A DNA stretch of 15,763 nucleotides from an uncultured Clostridia bacterium (GCA_945878965.1 CAMCUJ010000005.1:1-15763); one strand, 5' to 3'. Positions 7,140 through 14,434 are shown, counted from the stretch's first letter. Made by a program: numbers and translations. Notes: generated from the sequence alone by a model not told the origin.

Positions 7140-8576
7140 ATGAGGAAAAAACGAACTGTATTTTTCAAAGTGTTCGGTGTATCAACGCTTACGGTTTTCT
7201 TAGGCATTATGCTGCTTATGATTCTTCAGTATACATTGGTTACAAGCTATATTTCATCTGAGCGTGAGAAAATGCTTCGTGACAGTGCCAAGTCTTTGGC
7301 AAATATAATAAATACTGAGGCTTCGTCTGAAAATTTAAAACTGATTTTAAGCAGTTATGCAACAACAAATAATTATGATATACTCATTGTTGATAAAACA
7401 GGATTTATTATAATGAAGGTTGGAGTCGGAAATATTGCAGACAATGATGAACGTTATGTAAGAAGTGATTACATCAAGGATGTGAAAAACGGAGAAGAAA
7501 ATATAATTAAAGGTACCATGGGCGGACTTTTTTCACAGAGTATGTATACGTTTCAGATTCCTATAGCTGATGTTCACAGCAAAAGCGTTGCAGGTGCGAT
7601 ATTTTTGAGTTCGCCTATGCCTGAAGAAACACGAATGAATACAGAAATATTAAAGATTTCGTTATCTTGTATGATTTTGGTTATAATTTTGTCTTTTACG
7701 CTGTCATATACATTATCTAAGCGAATTTCACGGCCTATTAAGAGAATAGGTCAGAGTGTAAAGAAATTTGCAACAGGCGAATTTTCCGAAAGGGTTAAGC
7801 TTGAAGAAAATGATTATACTATTAAAGAAATAAGTGAGCTTACCGAAACATTCAATAATATGGCGAGTGACCTTGAGAGATTCGAGGATATACGAATGAA
7901 TTTTATTTCAGACGTTTCACATGAGCTCAGAACACCTATGACAACAATCGGAGGATTTATTGACGGAATTTTAGATGAAACAATACCGGAAGAAAAACGT
8001 AGTGATTATCTTAAAATTGTACAGTCGGAGGTAAGAAGACTTACAAGACTTGTGAACTCGTTTCTTGATATAACGAGAATGAAAACGGATAAGATAGATA
8101 TAGATCCTGTGAATTTTGAGATAAATGAGGTTATAAGGCTTACGTTGATAAGTCTGGAAAAAAAGATTGACAGCAAGAATATACAGGTACAAGTTGAGTT
8201 TTGCAGTGAAGTATGTTATGTTAAGGCGGATTCTGACTCAATTAAACGTGTTATTACCAATCTTATTGATAATGCAATCAAATTTACAGATTATGGAGGT
8301 AAAATAGTAATCTCCGTTACAACAAAGCTTTCTGAGGTATTTATTTCTATATATAATACAGGCTGCGGAATACCTAAGGAAGAACAGAAATTTATATTTG
8401 AGAGATTTTATAAAGTTGATAAATCTCGTTCGTTAAATAAAGAAGGTACGGGTATAGGACTATATATAGTAAAGAGTATTATTGCAGCTCACGGCAAGGA
8501 TATAAAGCTTGAAAGCCGTGAGGGCGAGTATGCCAAATTTACTTTTAGTCTTGATAAGGGGAAGTCTGAAAAGTAA
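7140..8576 (+). CDS. Membrane sensor histidine kinase (HAMP, HisKA, HATPase_c)
   Basis: Partner kinase of the preceding response regulator. The 478 residues run: membrane helix 1 (about 8-36), an extracytoplasmic sensor of some 130 residues, membrane helix 2 (about 171-193), a HAMP linker (about 194-250, SKRISRPIKRIG), the dimerisation/phospho-acceptor domain with His261 in SDVSHELRTPM, and a C-terminal ATPase domain. The ATPase has the N box (NLIDNAIKFTDYGG), G1 (YNTGCGIP), F box (FERFYKVDKSRS) and G2 (GTGIGLYIVKSI). The sensor is the right size for a PAS-like double-Cache or CssS-type fold, but its ligand cannot be read from sequence. Being followed by an HtrA-type protease suggests it senses envelope or misfolded-protein stress, as CssS does in Bacillus; that is inference from context. 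Confidence 0.95.
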   Translation: MRKKRTVFFKVFGVSTLTVFLGIMLLMILQYTLVTSYISSEREKMLRDSAKSLANIINTEASSENLKLILSSYATTNNYDILIVDKTGFIIMKVGVGNIADNDERYVRSDYIKDVKNGEENIIKGTMGGLFSQSMYTFQIPIADVHSKSVAGAIFLSSPMPEETRMNTEILKISLSCMILVIILSFTLSYTLSKRISRPIKRIGQSVKKFATGEFSERVKLEENDYTIKEISELTETFNNMASDLERFEDIRMNFISDVSHELRTPMTTIGGFIDGILDETIPEEKRSDYLKIVQSEVRRLTRLVNSFLDITRMKTDKIDIDPVNFEINEVIRLTLISLEKKIDSKNIQVQVEFCSEVCYVKADSDSIKRVITNLIDNAIKFTDYGGKIVISVTTKLSEVFISIYNTGCGIPKEEQKFIFERFYKVDKSRSLNKEGTGIGLYIVKSIIAAHGKDIKLESREGEYAKFTFSLDKGKSEK

Positions 8577-8610
8577 ATTTATTTTATTGCTCTTTATGAG
8601 TTAAAGCTGC

Positions 8611-8656
8611 TTTTTTTGAAATTTTTAAAAGTTTTTAAAAGTTTATTCATAGTTTT
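8611..8656 (+). promoter_or_regulatory. Phased T-tracts with tandem 10-bp repeat upstream of htrA: candidate operator or bent DNA
   Basis: TTTTTAAAAG occurs twice in exact tandem (8622-8631 and 8632-8641). T-tracts begin at 8611, 8622, 8632, 8642 and 8653, spacings of 11, 10, 10 and 11 bases, about one helical turn. Such phasing predicts curved DNA. Tandem direct repeats at one-turn spacing are also how OmpR/PhoB-type dimers bind. The block ends about 13 bases before the extended -10 at 8669, the position of an activator or UP element. Confidence 0.5.
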
Positions 8657-8668
8657 GTAACATTCCCG

Positions 8669-8677
8669 TGCTATAAT
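8669..8677 (+). promoter_or_regulatory. Extended -10 promoter for the HtrA-like gene
   Basis: TGCTATAAT is a consensus extended -10 (TGnTATAAT). No recognisable -35 sits 16-18 bases upstream, which fits a promoter that needs an activator such as the neighbouring response regulator. Transcription would start near 8684, leaving a ~120-base leader with two hairpins (8710-8733 and 8754-8774). Confidence 0.55.
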
Positions 8678-8709
8678 TTCAATTGTAAAAAGAAAAACTG
8701 ATATATAAT

Positions 8710-8774
8710 ATATTAAGAAGTTGTTCTTAATATTAAATTTGGGTGGATTATGACAGGATATTAAAATAATCCTG
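8710..8774 (+). other. Two hairpins in the htrA leader
   Basis: The first is a perfect 10-bp inverted repeat: ATATTAAGAA (8710-8719), loop GTTG, TTCTTAATAT (8724-8733). The second is CAGGAT (8754-8759) with ATCCTG (8769-8774). Both lie between the predicted start site and the ribosome binding site (AAAGGG, 8788-8793). The first is almost pure A/T and could be a protein-binding palindrome rather than an RNA structure. Confidence 0.45.
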
Positions 8775-8803
8775 CTTAAAAATACTGAAAGGGATGTTTT
8801 TTT

Positions 8804-10102
8804 ATGAGCGAATTTGAAAGGGAAAATTTAGAAAACGAATTTGAAGTTTCCGGCAGTCAATATACCGAAAATGCACAGGATGCAGATAATGTACAAAATG
8901 TAATTCCGGGAATTTCAAGGCCGAGAGTGAATTATACAGAGACTGTTCATAAGAAGAACAATGCAAAGAGATATATAGCCGCTGCAGTGGCGGTTGCGGT
9001 TGTGAATTTTGCGGTTCTCGGCGGAATGTTCGGAGTGGGTTACAGCATAGGAAAGAAAAATACAAGTATTGGAAATAAGGAAAGTCTTGTTGAAAACATT
9101 AATAACGGAAACAGTGAGTCTTCCTCATCAAAGGCTGCAAATACAGCGAATAACGGAGAAGAACTTTCAACTGTTGAGATTGCGAAAAAGGTAGGTCCAT
9201 CGGTTGTAGGAATTATAAGTACTATCCAGACGGGAATTAGTATATTCGGCGGAACATCGACCTCTCAGGGTTCGGGTTCGGGAATAATTATGAGTTCGGA
9301 CGGATATATAGTAACTAACAATCATGTAATTGAAAATGCAACAGAGGTTAAAGTAAAGCTTAATACAGGAACGGAATATACCGCACAGGTAATCGGAGCG
9401 GATTCTGCGACTGACCTTGCGGTTATAAAGATAAACCCTACCGAAACACTTTCGGTTGCGGAGCTTGGTGAGTCGAGTGAGCTTGAGGTCGGAGAAAAGG
9501 CGGTAGCTATCGGTAATCCGCTTGGAATGGAGTTTTTCGGAAGTACTACCGAAGGAGTAATAAGTGCGGTAAACAGAACTATCACTGTTGATAACAGAAC
9601 TATGAATGTAATTCAGACAGATGCGGCTATTAATTCGGGTAATTCGGGCGGAGCACTTATAAATTCAAGAGGTCAGGTTATCGGAATAAATGCTGTTAAG
9701 CTTGCGGCATCAGGTGTTGAGGGTATGGGATTTGCTATACCGATTTCTGAGGCTAAGCCTGTAATTTCGGATTTGATAGAGCATGGCTATGTTACGGGTC
9801 GAGTAGTTATAGGAATTGCTTCTCGTGATGTTACAGAATATATGGCGGCAAGACAGGGCTGGCCTATGGGCGTTCAGGTAATGGAGGTTTACGAAGGCAG
9901 CGGTGCTGAAATTGCCGGTCTTGAGCCTGGCGACATTATTGTTAAGATGGGCGGTACTGAGGTTAAGACTAATGATGATATTACCAAGAAGAAAGAGGAA
10001 TATTCTCCAAACGATGTGGTAGAGCTTGAGGTTTACAAATACGAAACCGGTCTTAAGGTTAAGGTTAATCTTAAGCTTATGGAGGAAAAACCTCAAAAAT
10101 AG
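8804..10102 (+). CDS. htrA: Membrane-anchored HtrA/DegP-family serine protease with PDZ domain
   Basis: Envelope quality-control protease that degrades misfolded proteins outside the membrane. The 432 residues run: a charged cytoplasmic N-terminus (1-56), one membrane helix (about 57-80) acting as an uncleaved anchor, a low-complexity Asn/Ser linker (about 85-120), a trypsin-like domain, and one C-terminal PDZ domain (about 335-425). The catalytic triad is visible as His174 (VTNNHVIENA), Asp204 (SATDLAVIKI) and Ser281 (NSGNSGGALIN); IGNPLG and GFAIP are the usual flanking motifs. PDZ core motifs include GLEPGDIIVKMGG. The start at 8804 has AAAGGG ten bases upstream. It follows the two-component genes but has its own promoter region. 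A strong terminator lies 70 bases downstream, so it is probably a single-gene unit. Equivalent genes in Bacillus (htrA/htrB under CssRS) have this domain order. Confidence 0.95.
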   Translation: MSEFERENLENEFEVSGSQYTENAQDADNVQNVIPGISRPRVNYTETVHKKNNAKRYIAAAVAVAVVNFAVLGGMFGVGYSIGKKNTSIGNKESLVENINNGNSESSSSKAANTANNGEELSTVEIAKKVGPSVVGIISTIQTGISIFGGTSTSQGSGSGIIMSSDGYIVTNNHVIENATEVKVKLNTGTEYTAQVIGADSATDLAVIKINPTETLSVAELGESSELEVGEKAVAIGNPLGMEFFGSTTEGVISAVNRTITVDNRTMNVIQTDAAINSGNSGGALINSRGQVIGINAVKLAASGVEGMGFAIPISEAKPVISDLIEHGYVTGRVVIGIASRDVTEYMAARQGWPMGVQVMEVYEGSGAEIAGLEPGDIIVKMGGTEVKTNDDITKKKEEYSPNDVVELEVYKYETGLKVKVNLKLMEEKPQK

Positions 10103-10104
10103 CG

Positions 10105-10137
10105 GCGACGGCGGTCACACTTACACGCCGACAGTGA
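10105..10137 (+). repeat. Truncated A-type repeat fragment
   Basis: Starts GCGACGGCGGTC exactly as copies A1 and A2, then diverges to ACGCCGACAGTGA, which matches the left arm and loop of the A-type hairpin in copy A0. The right arm is absent: the sequence turns into unrelated AT-rich DNA. It starts two bases after the htrA stop codon. Confidence 0.5.
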
Positions 10138-10171
10138 TTTAATATTGTTTGTGAATTGTTAAATACCAATA

Positions 10172-10201
10172 AAAAAGAGTGCTGTTTTTAGCACTCTTTT
10201 T
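10172..10201 (+). terminator. Rho-independent terminator after htrA
   Basis: AAAAAGAGTGCT (10172-10183), loop GTTTTT, AGCACTCTTTTT (10190-10201). The core 8-bp stem AGAGTGCT/AGCACTCT is perfect, with an A-tract before and a T-tract after. The A/T symmetry means it could also stop transcription from the other direction, although no minus-strand gene faces it. Confidence 0.9.
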
Positions 10202-10293
10202 GGCATTAATAGGAAATTGGGCAGTGATATTTCGCAGCTTTTAAGAGTTCGTTTCTTAATTACAATATTATTCATTAAGAGAAATACTTTATT

Positions 10294-10344
10294 ACAGCGG
10301 CTCATTGCTGTCGTGGGCAAAAGAGCATCTGTTGACGCCGCTGT
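10294..10344 (+). repeat. GC-rich inverted repeat just upstream of the his promoter
   Basis: ACAGCGGC (10294-10301) and GCCGCTGT (10337-10344) are perfect inverted copies 35 bases apart, extendable by two pairs. The right arm ends 11 bases before the -35 box at 10356. It may be an operator, a remnant palindromic repeat, or the end of another mobile-element family; nothing else identifies it. Confidence 0.4.
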
Positions 10345-10355
10345 GAATAAAAATG

Positions 10356-10384
10356 TTGACTATGAGGGGCGGAAGTGGTATAAT
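10356..10384 (+). promoter_or_regulatory. Sigma-A-type promoter of the histidine genes
   Basis: TTGACT (10356-10361), a 17-base spacer, and TATAAT (10379-10384): one mismatch from consensus at ideal spacing. The start site would be near 10391, at the beginning of the three-hairpin element, so nearly all of that element would form the 5' leader of hisZG. The copy upstream of the V-ATPase genes preserves TGTTGA, a GGGG run and TATAA.TAAATCAAG, but its spacing is four bases shorter. Confidence 0.75.
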
Positions 10385-10385
10385 T

Positions 10386-10495
10386 AAATCAAGATGTCCC
10401 CCGCCTCTAAAGGCGGCGGGTTCCACTTGATTTTTTCGGCGGGAGTACAATCTCTCACCGAAAACATTGAATAACGGTGCTCTGCGCCTTATTGA
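10386..10495 (+). repeat. Three-hairpin dispersed element, copy 1 (leader of hisZG)
   Basis: About 110 bases with a close copy at 14435-14545. Hairpin I: AAATCAAG (10386-10393) pairs with CTTGATTT (10426-10433) and encloses CCC-CCGCC/GGCGG-C-GGG with a bulged C. Hairpin II: TTTTCGG...CCGAAAA around a G-rich/C-rich stem. Hairpin III: AATAA(C)GGTGC, loop TCT, GCGCCTTATT (about 10470-10493). Several differences from copy 2 keep pairing, including GGTGC versus GGCGC opposite the same GCGCC. It could be a structured regulatory RNA or an IS200/IS605-derived palindromic element. No T-box motif, riboswitch core or histidine-rich leader peptide is visible. Confidence 0.7.
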
Positions 10496-10539
10496 ATAAA
10501 ACTGAGAAAAAAGATGATTGATTGGAAGTGATTATTCAG

Positions 10540-12180
10540 ATGGAAAATAGAATTACACATACTCCTACAGGACTTGCGGATATTTTATGTGATGAATATG
10601 AGTTAAAACTAAAAATAGAAAATACGGCGGCGGAAGTATTTAAAGAGAGGGGCTACAGAATGGTTCAGACCCCTACCTTTGAATACTTTGATGTTTATGA
10701 TGCGGCTAATCCGACAAGTGCCGAGAATATGTATAAATTTTTTGACGAGAACGGCAGAATGCTTGCATTAAGACCGGATATTACTACTTCGGTTGCAAGG
10801 CTTGTTGCGACTAAATGCGGTGACAGACCGCTTCCTGTAAGAATTTCGTACCGAGGAAGTGCATTCAGAAACGATGAAACCTTCAGCCGTGCAAGACAGA
10901 GAGAATTTACTCAGGCAGGTATTGAGCTTATAGGCGAGAACAGTGTTGCGGCGGATGCTGAAATAATTGAGGTGGCAATTGATGTTCTTTCACGTTCGGG
11001 AGTTTCAAAGTTTCAGATAGATATAGGTCAGATAGAGTTCTTTAAAGGTCTTGTTGAGCAGGCCGGAATAAGCGATAAAGATGCTGACAGACTTCGCAGT
11101 ATAATTGACAGTAAGGATTTTATAGGAATCGAAAATATACTTTCAAATTATAATATAGAAGATTCTATCAAAAAATTGCTTTATGACCTTCCGACTTTAT
11201 TCGGCGGAATTGAAATTGTACATAACTGCTTGAAAATGGACTCACTTAATGAACGTTCAAGGAATGCTCTTAAAAATATTATAGATGTTTATGAATGTCT
11301 TAAGGAACGAGGCTATGAAAACTATCTTTCTATTGATTTAGGTCTAATTCCCAACCTTGATTATTATACGGGAATAATTATAAAAGGTTTTACATACAGC
11401 GTGGGATTTCCGATTTGTACGGGTGGAAGATACGATAACCTTACTTCAAAGTTTGGAAGAAGTATGCCGGCAACAGGTGTTGCAATTGGTGTTGAACGTG
11501 TTATGGAAACTCTTAATGCTGAAAATTCAAATGCTGATGACAGTGATGAATATGTCACTGTAGCTCTTGCAAAGGGCAGACTTGCCGAGCTTTCGGTTAA
11601 TATTTTTGAAAAACTCGGATTTGACTGTGCAGAGATGAAAACCAAAACACGTAAGCTTATATTTACAGATGAAAAGAATAAGACTAAGTTTATACTTGTA
11701 AAGGCTTCCGATGTTCCGACTTATGTTGAATACGGTGCTGCGGATATCGGAATTGTCGGAAAGGATACTCTGCTTGAAAGCGGAAAGAATTTATATGAGG
11801 TTCTTGATTTGGGCTTCGGAGCATGTAAAATGGCAGTTGCGGGTCCTAAGGAAATGAAGGGCAAGCTTGAGGGCAGAAATATTATGAGAGTTGCAAGCAA
11901 ATATCCCGAAATTGCACGTGAATATTTCCATAAGGTTAAGGGTCAGACTGTAGATATAATTAAGCTTAACGGCTCTGTGGAGCTTGGACCTTTGGTCGGA
12001 CTTTCCGAGGTTATTGTCGATATCGTTGAGAGTGGTAAAACTCTTAAGGAAAACGGTCTTGAGGTTCTTGAGGATATATGCGGATTAAGTGCGAGATTAG
12101 TGGTAAATCGTGTTAGTATGAAGCTAAAACGTGAAAAAATTGTTAAAATAATAGAGGAAATGAAGGAGGAAATATCATGA
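10540..12180 (+). CDS. hisZ-hisG: HisZ-HisG fusion: ATP phosphoribosyltransferase, regulatory plus catalytic chains in one protein
   Basis: Catalyses the first step of histidine synthesis, ATP + PRPP to phosphoribosyl-ATP. Residues 1 to about 325 are HisZ, the histidyl-tRNA-synthetase paralogue: [43 protein letters not shown] and GGRYDN are clear. Residues about 338-546 are short-form His[29 protein letters not shown], and the PRPP-side motif [20 protein letters not shown], without the long-form regulatory domain. An acidic, Asn/Ser-rich linker (about 326-337) joins them. HisZ and HisG are normally separate genes whose products form a hetero-octamer; fusion fixes a 1:1 ratio. ATG 10540 is preferred to the in-frame TTG 10522 because GGAAG sits 11 bases before it and HisZ proteins start near this point. 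The stop overlaps the next start (ATGA). No stop or frameshift lies at the junction. Confidence 0.93.
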   Translation: MENRITHTPTGLADILCDEYELKLKIENTAAEVFKERGYRMVQTPTFEYFDVYDAANPTSAENMYKFFDENGRMLALRPDITTSVARLVATKCGDRPLPVRISYRGSAFRNDETFSRARQREFTQAGIELIGENSVAADAEIIEVAIDVLSRSGVSKFQIDIGQIEFFKGLVEQAGISDKDADRLRSIIDSKDFIGIENILSNYNIEDSIKKLLYDLPTLFGGIEIVHNCLKMDSLNERSRNALKNIIDVYECLKERGYENYLSIDLGLIPNLDYYTGIIIKGFTYSVGFPICTGGRYDNLTSKFGRSMPATGVAIGVERVMETLNAENSNADDSDEYVTVALAKGRLAELSVNIFEKLGFDCAEMKTKTRKLIFTDEKNKTKFILVKASDVPTYVEYGAADIGIVGKDTLLESGKNLYEVLDLGFGACKMAVAGPKEMKGKLEGRNIMRVASKYPEIAREYFHKVKGQTVDIIKLNGSVELGPLVGLSEVIVDIVESGKTLKENGLEVLEDICGLSARLVVNRVSMKLKREKIVKIIEEMKEEIS

Positions 12181-13541
12181 GAATTTATCCTGCCATAGAT
12201 ATAATAGGCGGAATGTGTGTAAGACTTGTTAAAGGAGATTATTCACAAAAAACTACATTTGCCGAAAATCCGGTTGATGTTGCGAAGAAGTGGGAATCGC
12301 TCGGAGCGGAATTTATTCATGTTGTGGATTTGGACGGTGCAAAAAGCGGAGAGCTTCATAACTTTGAACTTATTAAGAAAATTGCAGAATCTGTTAATGT
12401 ACCGATTCAGGTGGGCGGTGGAATAAGAAGCCTTGATGATATAGATAAATTGCTTGAGGCCGGAATTTCACGTGTTATTATCGGTACATCGGCTCTTGAA
12501 AATCCTAATATGGTAAAAAGAGCGGTTGAAAAATACGGTGATAAAATAGCTGTAGGTATCGATGCAAAAAACGGAAAAGCAGCAGTTAAAGGTTGGGTTG
12601 AGGTGAGTGATGAATCTGCTATTGACCTTGCCATAAAAATGCGAAAAATCGGAGTTAAACATATAGTTTATACAGATATTGATACGGATGGAATGCTTAA
12701 GGGTCCAAATGTTGATGCTATGCGTAAAATGGTTGAAGAATCAAAGATTGATGTTATTGCGTCAGGTGGAGTAAGTACGGTTGAAGATGTTGAAAAGCTT
12801 GTTGAAACGGGCGTTGAAGGTGCAATTATAGGCAGAGCGTTATACAGTGAGGTTTTGGATTTGCCGTCTGCAATTCGTGCGGCTAAGGATATGGAATACA
12901 GCGTTGAGGACTTTATTTCCGAGCTTAAATTCGATGGATATGGTTTAATTCCGGCAATCGCCCAAGATGCTGTAAGCGGTGAGGTTCTTATGTGTGCGTA
13001 TATGAACGTTGAAAGTTTAAAGCTTACAATTGAAACGGGAAACGCTACATATTACAGCAGAAGCCGTAAGGCAATATGGGAAAAGGGTGCAACTTCGGGA
13101 CATTATCAGAAGGTTCGTGAGATTTTAGTTGACTGCGACGGTGATGCTCTTGTTTTAAAGATTGAACAGATGGGTGCTGCGTGTCATACAAATAATTATT
13201 CGTGTTTTTACAGAAGCTTTAAAGACGGTAAGCTTAAAAAAATTAAGACGGGCAACAATATAGGTCAGGGCGTAATTTATGATGTCTATGACGTTATATG
13301 CGACAGAAAGGAAAATCCTAAGGAGGGTTCATACACCAACTATCTTCTTAACAAGGGAATAGATAAAATTCTTAAAAAGGTTGGAGAAGAGGCAACTGAA
13401 GTAGTTATTGCCGCTAAAAATTCTGATAATGCGGAAACTAAGTATGAGATTGCGGATTTACTTTATCATATTTCTGTTATGCTTGTAAATCAGGGAATTA
13501 CTTGGGACGAGGTATTTGATGAGCTTCAGAAAAGAAGATAA
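12177..13541 (+). CDS. hisA-hisIE: HisA-HisI-HisE trifunctional fusion (steps 2, 3 and 4 of histidine synthesis)
   Basis: Three enzymes in one 454-residue chain. Residues 1 to about 238 are HisA, the ProFAR isomerase (TIM barrel), with catalytic Asp8 (YPAIDI), Asp129 (VGIDAKNG) and Asp169 (YTDIDTDGM). Residues about 243-350 are HisI, PR-AMP cyclohydrolase: [18 protein letters not shown], the metal site DCDGDA (319-324), and Cys336-His337 and Cys343 ([11 protein letters not shown]). The usual CHTG reads CHTN here. Residues about 385-454 are HisE, PR-ATP pyrophosphatase: [15 protein letters not shown] and [14 protein letters not shown]. HisI-HisE fusions are common; HisA at the front of one is unusual to my knowledge. 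The 4-base ATGA overlap with HisZ-HisG indicates coupled translation. hisB, hisC, hisD, hisF and hisH are not in this window and must lie elsewhere if the pathway is complete. Confidence 0.93.
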   Translation: MRIYPAIDIIGGMCVRLVKGDYSQKTTFAENPVDVAKKWESLGAEFIHVVDLDGAKSGELHNFELIKKIAESVNVPIQVGGGIRSLDDIDKLLEAGISRVIIGTSALENPNMVKRAVEKYGDKIAVGIDAKNGKAAVKGWVEVSDESAIDLAIKMRKIGVKHIVYTDIDTDGMLKGPNVDAMRKMVEESKIDVIASGGVSTVEDVEKLVETGVEGAIIGRALYSEVLDLPSAIRAAKDMEYSVEDFISELKFDGYGLIPAIAQDAVSGEVLMCAYMNVESLKLTIETGNATYYSRSRKAIWEKGATSGHYQKVREILVDCDGDALVLKIEQMGAACHTNNYSCFYRSFKDGKLKKIKTGNNIGQGVIYDVYDVICDRKENPKEGSYTNYLLNKGIDKILKKVGEEATEVVIAAKNSDNAETKYEIADLLYHISVMLVNQGITWDEVFDELQKRR

Positions 13542-13642
13542 TAATTGTAATGCATTATTAGACCAAAAACTTTGAAAAAATCAAGAGAAAATATGCGAAA
13601 ATATTAACAAAGTTTTTTGTGATATGTTATGAAAATTGCTAC

Positions 13643-13671
13643 TTGAAAAAGTACGTCAATTTTGATATACT
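13643..13671 (+). promoter_or_regulatory. Promoter for the VOC-family gene
   Basis: TTGAAA (13643-13648), a 17-base spacer and TATACT (13666-13671), close to the sigma-A consensus. The start site near 13678 gives a ~155-base AT-rich leader with only weak A/T hairpins such as AAATATT/AATATTT. No riboswitch core is recognised. No terminator is evident between the his genes and this promoter. Confidence 0.65.
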
Positions 13672-13832
13672 AAAACCATATTTTAAGAATTGTTTTGTGA
13701 ATAAGTTACAAAATCTATAATGTGATTTACATAGTTAAAAATATTGAAAAATATTTGTTTTAGTATTCAGAATCTGTATTGCATTCGCAAAACTTTCCAA
13801 TATTATCCGGTTTAAGCGAGGAGGAGATTTAA

Positions 13833-14210
13833 ATGGCTATAGGAATTGAGCATATTGGAATATTCTCTAAGGATACAGAGAATCTAAAGAATTGGTATAT
13901 GGATATGTTCGGCTGGAAGCAGGTTTATGACAATGGAAAGGGAACTTTCTTTTTAAAGGCTGACGACGGCGGAATGATAGAATTTGTAAAAAGTGAGGAA
14001 GACGGCGGAAAAATCGGGGACAAGGTTACGGGAATAAGACATATTGCGATTTCTGTAGATGATTTTGACGGTATGGTTAAAAAACTTACAGAAAGTAATG
14101 TTGAAATAGTAACCGAAGCTAAGGTTTCGCCTAAGGGTATAGGAACTATGTTCTTCAGAGATCCTGACGGAAACGTTCTTCACCTAATAAATAGACCTGA
14201 GCCGCTTTAA
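13833..14210 (+). CDS. VOC superfamily (glyoxalase/bleomycin-resistance fold) protein
   Basis: A 125-residue protein made of two paired beta-alpha-beta-beta-beta units, the vicinal-oxygen-chelate fold used by glyoxalase I, dioxygenases, epimerases and antibiotic-binding proteins. Putative metal ligands: His7 (IEHIGI), Glu50 (GGMIEFV), His70 (IRHIAI) and His117 (DPDGNVLHLINR). The fourth position is Glu in many glyoxalase-type members; His occurs in others, so the substrate cannot be assigned. Length is typical for a single-domain VOC subunit, which would dimerise. The start follows a strong AGGAGGAG site. It has its own promoter and a terminator 67 bases after the stop, so it is probably a single-gene unit. 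The neighbours (his genes, V-ATPase) give no functional hint. Confidence 0.88.
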   Translation: MAIGIEHIGIFSKDTENLKNWYMDMFGWKQVYDNGKGTFFLKADDGGMIEFVKSEEDGGKIGDKVTGIRHIAISVDDFDGMVKKLTESNVEIVTEAKVSPKGIGTMFFRDPDGNVLHLINRPEPL

Positions 14211-14276
14211 TACACAATTTTAAATCGTTGTGATTTTACTGTTGCGGTTTTAAAGGCTTGTAAATAATGAGCTGTG

Positions 14277-14308
14277 CGGCAGTAGGTTTTATTCCTCTGC
14301 CGTTTTTT
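14277..14308 (+). terminator. Rho-independent terminator after the VOC gene
   Basis: CGGCAG-T-AGG (14277-14286), loop TTTTATT, CCT-CTGCCG (14294-14302), then six T residues (14303-14308). The stem is nine pairs with one bulged T. Confidence 0.88.
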
Positions 14309-14434
14309 ATTATATATTGTTTATTGGAGTAAAACAGAGTCTTTTGGGAATAATTTTATTGTGAAAACAATAAGGTTTTGGGATATCCGACCGCAATTTT
14401 TGATTTTGTTGATGGAGCGGGGTCTTATATAACT

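Larger units (their letters stand above)
10103..10539 (+). other. 437-base intergenic region between htrA and hisZG
   Basis: In order it holds a truncated A-type repeat, the htrA terminator, an AT-rich stretch with an imperfect TCTTAAT/ATTAAGA inverted repeat (about 10254-10281), a GC-rich inverted repeat, the his promoter, and the three-hairpin element. About 45 bases of plain leader carrying the ribosome binding site GGAAG (10524-10528) then precede the start codon. I see no gene in it. Confidence 0.7.

Noticed and set aside
10394..10474. A 26-codon ORF inside copy 1 of the three-hairpin element (starting ATG TCC CCC), a possible leader peptide
   Set aside because: No ribosome binding site precedes it, copy 2 has a stop at the sixth codon, and the peptide holds only one His, so it is not a histidine attenuator peptide.
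10386..10539. T-box or other known riboswitch in the hisZG leader
   Set aside because: No AGGGTGG.ACC-type antiterminator box, no terminator with a T-run before the gene, and the same element precedes unrelated V-ATPase genes. A GTGGAACCC string occurs only on the minus strand, where there is no gene.
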